A stretch of 18,209 bases of DNA from Candidatus Saccharicenans sp. Lineage in GTDB: Bacteria; Acidobacteriota; Aminicenantia; Aminicenantales; Saccharicenantaceae. Under the pieces are notes generated by a model. It saw nothing but the letters and a program-made list of their open reading frames with translations. It was not told where the DNA came from and did no database searches. The position numbers were made by a program, and so were the translations under genes. The stretch is taken from the NCBI GenBank assembly GCA_024653405.1, contig JANLGB010000001.1:9536-27744 (forward strand), given 5' to 3'. Below, in pieces: positions 1 through 6,907 of the stretch (positions are counted from its first letter, which is position 1; every line of letters begins with the position of its first letter).

Positions 1-1
1 C

Positions 2-634
2 GACTGGGTTATCGGCGGATTGCAGACAGCCGGGGTCAGGGAAATAGTGGTAGTCACCGGTTATAACCGGGAAAACCTGGAAAACCACCTGGGGACGACC
101 GTTTCGCCAGAGGAGGTCAAGCTGACCCTTGTCTACAACGATCACTGGCAGAAGGAAAATGGCCTGTCTGTTTATTGTGCCCGTCCTCTCCTTAAAGAGC
201 CATTTTTCCTCCTCATGTCCGACCACATTTTCGACCCGGTCATCCTGGAACTGATGCTGAAGACAGAACTTAAAAAAGACGAGGTCATCCTGGCTGTGGA
301 TACCCGGATTCACAATCACCCTTACGTCGACCTGGATGATGTGACCAGGGTCCAGGTGGAAGAGGGAAAAATCAGGGACATTGGCAAAGGCTTGAGAGTT
401 TACAATGCCTTTGATACGGGCATCTTCCTCTGCCAGCCGGTCGTCTTTGAGGCCCTGGAACAAAGTCAGAGCCTGGCAGGTGATTATAGCCTATCTGGGG
501 GCATCCGGGTGCTGGCCAGCAGGGGACAGGCCAGGGCGATGGAAGTTGGCGATCACTTCTGGATTGATATTGATGACCCGAAGGCCCTGGAAAAAGCCGA
601 AAATTTCCTGGCGGCCGGGGCCCCCTGGTCCTGA
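2..634 (+). CDS. Inositol-1-phosphate cytidylyltransferase-like nucleotidyltransferase (5' partial)
   Basis: The reading frame is open from the window edge, so the N-terminus, including the nucleotide-binding GxGxR loop, lies outside. The visible part has the second half of a GT-A-like nucleotidyltransferase: ENGLSV, then MSDHIFDP (the metal-binding Asp region), then DLDDVTRV, then IGKGLRVYNAFDTGIFLC, and a C-terminal WIDIDDPKALEKAE. This series is what I know from the cytidylyltransferase (IPCT) half of archaeal and thermophile IPCT/DIPPS proteins, which make CDP-inositol from CTP and inositol 1-phosphate. Here the domain is a separate protein, not fused. The next gene starts 73 bases downstream and encodes a membrane phosphotransferase that would use the CDP-activated product. 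The substrate is inferred from family resemblance; another polyol phosphate is possible. Confidence 0.72.
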   Translation, partial: DWVIGGLQTAGVREIVVVTGYNRENLENHLGTTVSPEEVKLTLVYNDHWQKENGLSVYCARPLLKEPFFLLMSDHIFDPVILELMLKTELKKDEVILAVDTRIHNHPYVDLDDVTRVQVEEGKIRDIGKGLRVYNAFDTGIFLCQPVVFEALEQSQSLAGDYSLSGGIRVLASRGQARAMEVGDHFWIDIDDPKALEKAENFLAAGAPWS

Positions 635-707
635 GGTCTTGATTCGACCGGCAGCCGCGGGGTGGCCGGCGCGGCCCAGGTCAGTGAGTGAAACTGAGGA
701 AGAAAAG

Positions 708-2015
708 ATGACAGACAGGAAAGCAGTAATCGTTCTGAGTCAATCTGGCCAGGAAAAAATGCTGGGACTGAGCCTGAGGCAGAGGCTGATTCTCAGCGCC
801 AGTGAAGCGGGCTGGCCAGAGTTCTGGCTTTATCACCCCGACCGAGCCCAGGCCCAGAAAGCAGTGTTTGAGCTGTCGGCTGACCGAAGAATTCTTCAAA
901 GAAATATCCACCTCCGGATTCTCGGCCAGAAAGAGGCCAGGGATAGATTGCTGTCGGCGGCAGGCAATGATTACCTACTGGTAGTAGATGACAATCTGGT
1001 GCTGGACCCGGGAATTTTTTCTAAGTTGGCCGAGAGCCTGACCGGTTTCAACCAGCCCCTGGCCAGGATAGAAATCCGGGGAAAAGACGGCTCTAATCAG
1101 CTCTGCCCGGGTCTCCTTCTGGTTAGGCCCGGAGCCGGGCTGGAACTGGTTTTAAGCCAGGTCCTGGCCGGGAAATCTGTTTCCCAGATTGAGGTCGGGT
1201 CCGACCTTGCTCTTGCTTCCCTGGTTTTGCCGACCGGGTTCGCCGTGGCTGCGGGCGACCGGAAAAGCTTTAATCGAGCCCGACAGTTGTTGCTCCAGAC
1301 TGCTCGCAAACCCCAGGACGGGCTGGTGGCCAGGTTAATAAACCGGCGGATTTCTCTGTTCCTGACGAGATATTTTCTGTATCTCAATATCCATCCCGTA
1401 GTTCAGAGCATTATCACCCTGGCTGTGGGTCTGCTGAGTGCGGTTTTTGTTGGTTACGGCCGACAGCTGCTGGTTCCAGGAGGAATACTATTTGAGCTGG
1501 CTTCGATAATCGACGGCTGCGATGGCGAGAACGCCCGGCTGACCTACCGGATAACCCGCACCGGAAGAATTCTTGATATCTCGGGTGATGCTGTCACCTT
1601 TGTCTCATTTTTCGCGGCGCTACCGCTCGGGCTCTACCGGACGTACGGAGGAAAAACCTGGCTCTACCTGGGAGCCCTGGCCCTGCTGTCGATGGTGGCT
1701 TTTTACCTGCAGCTAATCAACTATGCCCGGAAAACCGGCCTCAATTATAATATCGTAGCCGTGGTAAAAGAAGTTGAAGCTAGTCAGGACAAGCCTGGCT
1801 TTAAGAATCCTCTGGACCGCCTGGCCTCACGGCTGGCCTTCATCTACCGTCGTGATTTCTTTTCCATGGCCGCCTTTATCCTGATCGTGGCCGGACTGGC
1901 CCGGCTGGCTATGGGCCTGGTGGCGGTGCTGGCTTTTCTGGAAGCGGCTTATTTTTACTTTTATTCCCGGAGAAAATTGACAGCCGGTTTGCAGAGAAAA
2001 GGAGAACTCCCGTGA
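708..2015 (+). CDS. CDP-alcohol phosphotransferase (DIPPS-like) with degenerate nucleotidyltransferase-like N-domain, copy 1
   Basis: A 435-residue protein. The ATG at 708 was chosen because it follows GAGGA (696-700) by seven bases and aligns with the start of the paralogue at 2839; the frame is open further upstream but overlaps the previous gene. Residues 1 to about 210 look like a nucleotidyltransferase fold that lost its GxGxR loop (it reads IVLSQSGQEKMLGL), while DNLVLDP stands where active enzymes have SDHIFDP. From about residue 215 (KPQDGLVARLINRRIS) starts the membrane CDP-alcohol phosphotransferase domain. Its signature D-x2-DG-x2-AR-x8-G-x3-D-x3-D is complete: D269, D272, G273, A276, R277, G286, D290, D294, followed by several hydrophobic helices. 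It should transfer a phospho-alcohol from a CDP carrier at the membrane. By similarity to IPCT/DIPPS the product may be di-myo-inositol phosphate; a phospholipid is the alternative. Its stop overlaps the next start (GTGA). Confidence 0.8.
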   Translation: MTDRKAVIVLSQSGQEKMLGLSLRQRLILSASEAGWPEFWLYHPDRAQAQKAVFELSADRRILQRNIHLRILGQKEARDRLLSAAGNDYLLVVDDNLVLDPGIFSKLAESLTGFNQPLARIEIRGKDGSNQLCPGLLLVRPGAGLELVLSQVLAGKSVSQIEVGSDLALASLVLPTGFAVAAGDRKSFNRARQLLLQTARKPQDGLVARLINRRISLFLTRYFLYLNIHPVVQSIITLAVGLLSAVFVGYGRQLLVPGGILFELASIIDGCDGENARLTYRITRTGRILDISGDAVTFVSFFAALPLGLYRTYGGKTWLYLGALALLSMVAFYLQLINYARKTGLNYNIVAVVKEVEASQDKPGFKNPLDRLASRLAFIYRRDFFSMAAFILIVAGLARLAMGLVAVLAFLEAAYFYFYSRRKLTAGLQRKGELP

Positions 2016-2710
2016 AAGCCGTCATCCTAGCCGCCGGCCGGGGGACCAGGCTCGGCCTGGACCTGCCCAAGGCCATGGTAGAGGTGGATAGAGGGCGGAC
2101 CATCATCGATTACCAGGTGGAAAACCTTGAGCCTTTTATTCCGATAAAGGATATCCTGGTGGTGGTCGGTTTCAAGAAAGAATTGATCACGACCAGGCAC
2201 CCGGAGCTGACCTATGTGGTTAACGAGAGGTTTGCCGTCACCAACACCAGCAAGAGCCTGCTGGAGGGACTGAGCCGCCTGAATGAGGATGTGCTCTGGT
2301 TAAACGGGGATGTAATATTTGACCGAGAGTTGATCCCGAAAATGCTTTCGGCCGGCTGTTCCTGCGTCCTGGTGGATAATAAGAAGTGCGGACCGGAGGA
2401 AGTGAAATACCGGGTTGATGACAGAGGTTATATAACCGTAATTTCCAAGCAGGTGCCAGAAGCCGAGGGGGAAGCCCTGGGTCTCAACCTGGTGGGCCGA
2501 GCCGACCTGGCGGCGTTCAGAAAACACCTGGAGCTGGTGGCCGACAGCGACTATTTCGAAAAAGCCATTGAGAATTACATAATTCAGGATAAAGGCCGGT
2601 TCCTGGCGATTCCCGCAGACGGGCTGTTCTGTCATGAAGTGGACTTCCCCGAGGACCTGGCCCGGGTCCGGGCCTACCTGGCCACTGCCCGGCGGGTCGG
2701 GACGTCCTGA
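2012..2710 (+). CDS. Nucleotidyltransferase, probably a polyol/choline-phosphate-type cytidylyltransferase
   Basis: A 232-residue soluble protein starting at GTG 2012, seven bases after AAGGAG (1999-2004), with a GTGA overlap to the preceding stop, which indicates translational coupling. The N-terminal nucleotide-binding loop is intact: LAAGRGTRLG (residues 6-15) followed by PK at 19-20. LNGDVIF (97-103) holds the metal-binding Asp100, and VDFPEDL near 210-216 is the usual C-terminal metal/ribose motif. The order of motifs resembles LicC-type and related sugar or alcohol phosphate cytidylyltransferases; NERFAVTNTS (71-80) resembles the NDK/NER segment of those enzymes. It is not a close copy of the first gene of the window: it lacks SDHIFDP and DTGIFLC. 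It may activate a second alcohol phosphate for one of the two flanking phosphotransferases. The exact substrate cannot be read from the sequence. Confidence 0.75.
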   Translation: MKAVILAAGRGTRLGLDLPKAMVEVDRGRTIIDYQVENLEPFIPIKDILVVVGFKKELITTRHPELTYVVNERFAVTNTSKSLLEGLSRLNEDVLWLNGDVIFDRELIPKMLSAGCSCVLVDNKKCGPEEVKYRVDDRGYITVISKQVPEAEGEALGLNLVGRADLAAFRKHLELVADSDYFEKAIENYIIQDKGRFLAIPADGLFCHEVDFPEDLARVRAYLATARRVGTS

Positions 2711-2764
2711 AGACCGGACGAAAGTACTTCCGAGTGCGATCAGAACGGAAATTTCCTTAGTCTG

Positions 2765-2793
2765 TTGAATTTTGTCTGGCCTTGTGATAAAAA
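2765..2793 (+). promoter_or_regulatory. Possible sigma-70-type promoter before second phosphotransferase gene
   Basis: The 128-base AT-rich gap before the gene at 2839 contains TTGAAT (2765-2770), a 17-base spacer and TAAAAA (2788-2793). An overlapping alternative, TTGTTT (2796-2801) and TAAAAT (2819-2824), also has 17-base spacing but would start transcription only about eight bases before the ATG. Either would give the second module its own transcript. Both matches are moderate and in AT-rich DNA. Confidence 0.35.
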
Positions 2794-2838
2794 AATTGTT
2801 TTAATTTATTGAATTTCCTAAAATTTATAAGGCCGAAC

Positions 2839-4149
2839 ATGGAAGAAGCCATTTTACTCCTAAGCCAGAATGGCCAGGACAGAATCCTGGGCCTAACCCT
2901 GCTGGAAAGGTTGATTCTTTACGGCCGGAAGGCCGGGCTCAAGAAATTCTGGCTGTATTCAGAAAAAACCGAGCTACTCCAGCAAGTTCTCCAGAAACTC
3001 CGCGCCGACCGGAGGTTCAGCCCGGAAAATTTAGAGTTGGCCGGGTTAACTCCAGAAAATTTCCGGATGGTTTTTAGCCAAAAAGATGGCCGTTCCCCGG
3101 TTCTGGTGCTTGAAGACAACCTGGTGCTCCATCCCGATTTTCTGGCCGCCGTCCGGGCGGACGGCCAGGAGCAGGCGGAAGACATGGTTCAGTTCTGCTC
3201 TAACGGTTCTTCCAGCCAACATGGTTCCTGGTCCCCGGGAGTTTTTTCGGTCAAGCGAGATAAACTTGGTCAGCTCCTCCCCACACTGGTTAGACGGAGA
3301 AGTATCTCCGATTCGCCGGCGGCAGCAGACATTCCGTTTTCTTACCGGCAGGTAGATATTGACAGCCCTTTTTTCACCAGGGTGGATAGCCCAGAAACCA
3401 CCCGCCGGGCCGAACGGCAGCTCCTGGAAACGGGGCGCAAACCCACCGATGGTTACATCACCCGGGTGTTCTTCAGGCCGATTTCCCTGAAGTTAACCAG
3501 TTGGCTAATCAAGCTGGGCCTGACCCCGAACCAGATCAGCCTGGTCGTTCTGGCTGTTGAACTGCTCAGCGTCTACCTGATTTTCCAGGGTAACTATAAA
3601 TCGATGGCCCTGGGAGGCTTGCTTTTCCTGCTGTCATCGGTCATTGATTGCTGCGACGGCGAAAATGCTCGGTTGACCTGTCGGGTTTCCCGCTTCGGTA
3701 CCATTTTTGATATTTCAGCCGACGCTTTCTTATACGTCATTTTTTTCACCGTTCTACCAATCGGTCTCTTTCGGGCCACTGCCAATCAGCTGTGGCTTTA
3801 TACCGGGGCCTTCGGCTGGCTGTCGATGCTTAGTTTTTACCTGCAGATGATCTTTTATGCTAGGCGAGCCGGGATCGGTTTTAACATCGTGCCCATCGCC
3901 TCTGAAATAGAAGCCAGCATCAACGACCCTGATTTTCAGACCTGGGCTGACCGGCTGGCAGCCAGGATGGCCTTTATTTACCGCAGGGATTTCTTTACGG
4001 TGCTGGCCTGCCTCCTGATACTGGTGGGCGCGGCCAAAGTCCTGGCCCTGATGGTGGCTTTTTTTGCCTGCCTGGAAGCGGTCTATTTCGGGAGCTGGTC
4101 GCGTCGCCAGCTTAAGAAAAAATCTTCAGACAGGCTCCAGACCGCCTGA
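2839..4149 (+). CDS. CDP-alcohol phosphotransferase (DIPPS-like) with degenerate nucleotidyltransferase-like N-domain, copy 2
   Basis: A 436-residue paralogue of the protein at 708-2015, with the same architecture and nearly the same length. The ATG at 2839 is preferred over an in-frame TTG at 2809 because the resulting N-terminus (MEEAILLLSQNGQDRILGLT) aligns with the paralogue and AAGG (2829-2832) lies six bases upstream. The N-domain again lacks a GxGxR loop; EDNLVLHPDF occupies the position of the metal-site motif. The membrane domain starts at KPTDGYITRVFFRPIS, has TPNQIS before the first helix, and carries the complete catalytic signature D270, D273, G274, A277, R278, G287, D291, D295. 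The two copies are far diverged in the N-domain but similar in the catalytic part, which suggests an old duplication with different acceptors or donors. The 3' end overlaps the end of ispD by 24 bases, tail to tail. Confidence 0.8.
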   Translation: MEEAILLLSQNGQDRILGLTLLERLILYGRKAGLKKFWLYSEKTELLQQVLQKLRADRRFSPENLELAGLTPENFRMVFSQKDGRSPVLVLEDNLVLHPDFLAAVRADGQEQAEDMVQFCSNGSSSQHGSWSPGVFSVKRDKLGQLLPTLVRRRSISDSPAAADIPFSYRQVDIDSPFFTRVDSPETTRRAERQLLETGRKPTDGYITRVFFRPISLKLTSWLIKLGLTPNQISLVVLAVELLSVYLIFQGNYKSMALGGLLFLLSSVIDCCDGENARLTCRVSRFGTIFDISADAFLYVIFFTVLPIGLFRATANQLWLYTGAFGWLSMLSFYLQMIFYARRAGIGFNIVPIASEIEASINDPDFQTWADRLAARMAFIYRRDFFTVLACLLILVGAAKVLALMVAFFACLEAVYFGSWSRRQLKKKSSDRLQTA

Positions 4150-4800
4150 GCTCAAAAGCTGTTCAGCCAGCAACCAATCAAGCTCGGTGGTAATCTTGAA
4201 ATTCATCTGGCTGCCGTTGACCAGGCCGCACCTCAGCCCGGCGGCCAGGGCCAGCGACAGGTCATCGGTAAACTCTCGTTCGGACCATTTTTCATAAGCC
4301 TGCCTGAGCGGTCGGAAGCGGAATAATTGCGGGGTCTGGGTCCGGAAGATTTTCTTCCGGTCGGGGAAGGACACAACCTGCTGGCCGGCCACTTCCACTA
4401 GGGTGTCAACCGTGGGCACGGCCAGGGCCAGGCCGTCGTACCTGTCCTCGGCCAGCAGGCTCAAGCCCTCTTCCAGGCTTTTTAGCGGGAAAAAGGGACG
4501 GGCCGCGTCGTGGATTATAACCAGCTCGGTCTCTTCAGGACAGGCTCTCAGCCCGTTCAGGACTGACTGCTGCCTGGTCTGGCCGCCAGGGACCAACAGA
4601 GAAATGGCCGGATGGGGCTGGTAGTATTCCTGGTAACCCTCTATCAGCACGGCCACGATGAGTTCCACCTTAATGGCCACGAATTTTTCCACGGAATAAT
4701 CCAGTAGCGGCCGGCTGCCCAGCTGGACAAATTGCTTGGGAACGCTGAAGCCCAGCCGGGTGCCCTGCCCGCCGCCGAGGATGATGGCTGCTGTTGTCAT
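4126..4800 (-). CDS. ispD: 2-C-methyl-D-erythritol 4-phosphate cytidylyltransferase (IspD)
   Basis: A 224-residue cytoplasmic enzyme of the non-mevalonate isoprenoid pathway that couples MEP to CTP, giving CDP-methylerythritol. Seen in the sequence: the CTP loop GGGQGTRLG (9-17) with PKQ at 21-23; GGQTRQQSV (72-80); IHDAARP (96-102); TQTPQLF (154-160); TDD (178-180); and NFKIT (200-204). All are standard IspD motifs in the normal order and length. The start at 4800 has AGGAAAG upstream. It follows truD by 40 bases on the same strand and is probably cotranscribed. IspF is not adjacent. A TarI-like ribitol-phosphate cytidylyltransferase is the main alternative, but no teichoic acid genes are nearby. 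Confidence 0.9.
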   Translation of the reverse strand: MTTAAIILGGGQGTRLGFSVPKQFVQLGSRPLLDYSVEKFVAIKVELIVAVLIEGYQEYYQPHPAISLLVPGGQTRQQSVLNGLRACPEETELVIIHDAARPFFPLKSLEEGLSLLAEDRYDGLALAVPTVDTLVEVAGQQVVSFPDRKKIFRTQTPQLFRFRPLRQAYEKWSEREFTDDLSLALAAGLRCGLVNGSQMNFKITTELDWLLAEQLLSSGGLEPV

Positions 4801-4840
4801 AGCTCGACTTTCCTGCCCTTAATTTATCACACCTGGGCTT

Positions 4841-5998
4841 TTAAACTTCAAGCAGAATTCTTTTGACCAGCATGGTGGCGAAAGCCCCGCGAGGGAGGCT
4901 GAAAGAAAGAACCAGGGCCTTTTTCCCGGGATGGAGCTCGTCTTCCTTGATTTCTGAAATCTCCAGCCCTTCCGGGAATAGTAGCGCCTTCCTCTGGAAG
5001 GAGCGGAAAAAAACCCGGCTAAGAGCCCTGGTGCGGAAGGAAGCAAAGCGGAGGTTGTGTTCTTGGAGGATCTGCAGGTACAGCTGGCGGCTGCGGTCGT
5101 CGGGAAATTGCATCTTGGCGGCCGGGGTAGGCAGGGTCAGGCTTTTCAGGTAATCAAAGACCGGTTCCGGGAGCGTTTTCCAGAACAAGAAGGTGCCCGA
5201 TTCAGCCTGGACCTCTCTCAGGTCTGGAAGGAGCTGCCGCAGCAGGCGACGCAGCAGTTCGTTCCAGAGGTAAGAACCGAAGGCCGCATAGGCCATGGCA
5301 ATTTCTTCCCGCGGGATCTTTTCCAGGGCGGCCAGGAAATCGTCGGGCCTGAGCAGCAGGGTGCGAAAAATGCGCTTTTCGGTCAGGCCCCGGGCCAGCT
5401 CCAGGCATTTTTCCCAGCTGCGCCAATTTTCCAGGATTCGAGCCACCCGTTCCCGGTTCTCTTTATTGTTGGTAGCCTGGCTCTGGGACTGCAGGAATAT
5501 CTGCAGGGCACCGTTATAATGACCCCGCAGCACCCGGTCGGCGAAAAACCCCAGCCGGGGGTCAGTTCCGCGGAAGCGCTGGTCATCGAAAAAATTGGGA
5601 AAGCCGTATTGTCTAGCTTCTTCCAGGTTGTGCAGCACCGGTTCCACGGCCTGGAGGTGGCGGATAGTAATATGGAATTTATTGCCCCGGAGCAGGGCCG
5701 GGCTCATCGGTTTTCTCATGAAACCTATGGCCTGCAGGGAGAAGTTCTTTTCCTCCAGGCTGAAATCCTTCTGGTGGCGGATGGTGATGTGCTGGGTGGT
5801 CAGGCCGTGCTTGTCTTTCTTGCCGCCGTAAGCGATGGCTTTGGGCGAGATGGACAGGGTCTTGGCCAGGAAACGTATTAGGTCGGGGGTGGTCCAGTTT
5901 TTCTTGGTCAGCCGGTAAACGCGAAATTCCCCGCTCTCGGTGAGAGGCAGATTGGCCATCTCCTCCACTATGAAATCTTCGGGCTTGGCTTTAATCAT
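4841..5998 (-). CDS. truD: tRNA pseudouridine(13) synthase TruD
   Basis: A 385-residue protein of the TruD family, which isomerises uridine 13 of certain tRNAs to pseudouridine. The N-terminus (KPEDFIVEE) is typical of the family. The catalytic motif GGKKDKHGLTTQ sits at residues 58-69, with D62 the expected nucleophile, and the second family signature reads NFFDDQRFRG at 135-144 (usually NYFGxQRFG). A TruD insertion-domain region follows and the C-terminus is complete. Length is within the usual 340-430 range. No strong ribosome-binding site precedes the ATG at 5998. It is divergent from bfr across an AT-rich 100-base region and likely leads the truD-ispD transcript. Confidence 0.92.
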   Translation of the reverse strand: MIKAKPEDFIVEEMANLPLTESGEFRVYRLTKKNWTTPDLIRFLAKTLSISPKAIAYGGKKDKHGLTTQHITIRHQKDFSLEEKNFSLQAIGFMRKPMSPALLRGNKFHITIRHLQAVEPVLHNLEEARQYGFPNFFDDQRFRGTDPRLGFFADRVLRGHYNGALQIFLQSQSQATNNKENRERVARILENWRSWEKCLELARGLTEKRIFRTLLLRPDDFLAALEKIPREEIAMAYAAFGSYLWNELLRRLLRQLLPDLREVQAESGTFLFWKTLPEPVFDYLKSLTLPTPAAKMQFPDDRSRQLYLQILQEHNLRFASFRTRALSRVFFRSFQRKALLFPEGLEISEIKEDELHPGKKALVLSFSLPRGAFATMLVKRILLEV

Positions 5999-6042
5999 CA
6001 GTTAGGATAATTTTAAATGAAAAAACCGGTAAAAGCTATTGG

Positions 6043-6071
6043 TTTACTTGGCTCAATTTAAAAGTTAAAAT
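6043..6071 (+). promoter_or_regulatory. Sigma-70-type promoter of bfr
   Basis: TTTACT (6043-6048), a 17-base spacer and TAAAAT (6066-6071) lie in the AT-rich divergent region, about 35 bases before the bfr start. The -10 matches the consensus at five of six positions and the -35 at four of six. No clear Fur-type palindrome was seen. Confidence 0.5.
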
Positions 6072-6105
6072 ACTAAGAGCTTTTAATTAAAGAAAGGAGG
6101 CTATG

Positions 6106-6576
6106 ATGAAAGGCGACCCGAAACTTATCAAAACCCTGAATTCTTTGCTGGCTGACGAACTGACAGCCATCAATCAATACATGGTTCACTCGGAGATGTG
6201 CGACAGCTGGGGTTATGTCAAGCTGCATAAGACAATCGAAAAACGGGCCATCCAGGAAATGAGACATGCCGAGAGCCTGATCGGCCGCATCCTGTTTCTG
6301 GAGGGTTTGCCCATCGTGTCCGAGCTGAAGAAAATTTCCATCGGCGCTGAAATTCCCAAGATGCTGGAATTTGACCGCAAGGCCGAATTCGAAGCCATCA
6401 AGGCCTACAACGAGGCCATCAAGCTGGCCGGAGCAGTTGGCGATTTCGCCACTCGGGAACTGCTGGAAAAGATCCTTCAGGACGAAGACCAGCACATCGA
6501 TGAGATTGAAGAGCTGATGGACCAGGTCAAACACATGACCCTGCCCATATTCCTGACCACCCAGACTAAAGAGTAA
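6106..6576 (+). CDS. bfr: Bacterioferritin
   Basis: A 156-residue bacterioferritin, which forms a 24-subunit shell that oxidises and stores iron and binds haem between subunits. The start is placed at the second of two adjacent ATGs (6106, not 6103): AGGAGG (6095-6100) is five bases from it, the family N-terminus is MKGD, and residue numbering then agrees with E. coli Bfr. All diiron-site ligands are present at the E. coli positions: E18, E51, H54, E94, E127, H130. The haem ligand M52 is also present, as is the RILFLEGLP signature. It is monocistronic, with its own promoter. In an anaerobe it would serve iron storage and peroxide or oxygen defence. Nothing in the protein looks unusual. Confidence 0.95.
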   Translation: MKGDPKLIKTLNSLLADELTAINQYMVHSEMCDSWGYVKLHKTIEKRAIQEMRHAESLIGRILFLEGLPIVSELKKISIGAEIPKMLEFDRKAEFEAIKAYNEAIKLAGAVGDFATRELLEKILQDEDQHIDEIEELMDQVKHMTLPIFLTTQTKE

Positions 6577-6907
6577 CGAGGTTCTGGGCAGGCAGCCGGA
6601 GACTGCTGGGCGCGGTGGCGGGCCTTGCCCTGGCATTTTATCTCGCCCATTAAAGAGGCCGGGCTATATAAAAGTTAAAAATTCAAACCACCCGGTTTAT
6701 TGAAGCTCTTCAAGAGGGGGCCAATTTATGGAAGGCACGGGAAAGCATCCGGACCGACAGTTACCGGTTTAATCTGTTACCGGAGCGACCACCAACCGCC
6801 GAGGCTGAGGCCAAGCCGGCCTGGTTATTTAGAATTATTCCCATTTCAGTTGAGCCGGGCCAGAAACATGAAGGCTTAAAAACCTTCCTGAAAAATCAAC
6901 ATTTAAC
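6577..6907. other. 331-base intergenic region between bfr and the maf fusion gene
   Basis: I see no gene family here. A small GC-rich hairpin (GGGC-ctt-GCCC, 6620-6630) followed by TGGCATTTTAT may be a weak bfr terminator. The 12-mer TAAAAGTTAAAA at 6669-6680 is identical to one in the bfr promoter region (6059-6070). An imperfect direct repeat containing GTTACCGG occurs at 6760-6767 and 6776-6783. A 14-codon ORF (6728-6772) has a G-rich upstream sequence, but its peptide is not recognisable. The 3' ends of genes on both strands converge on this region. Confidence 0.45.

Noticed and set aside
5057..5881. A 274-codon plus-strand ORF
   Set aside because: It lies wholly antisense to truD, whose motifs are unmistakable; it has no family features of its own.
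6073..6636. A 187-codon minus-strand ORF over bfr
   Set aside because: Antisense shadow of bfr, which has complete ligand residues and a promoter.
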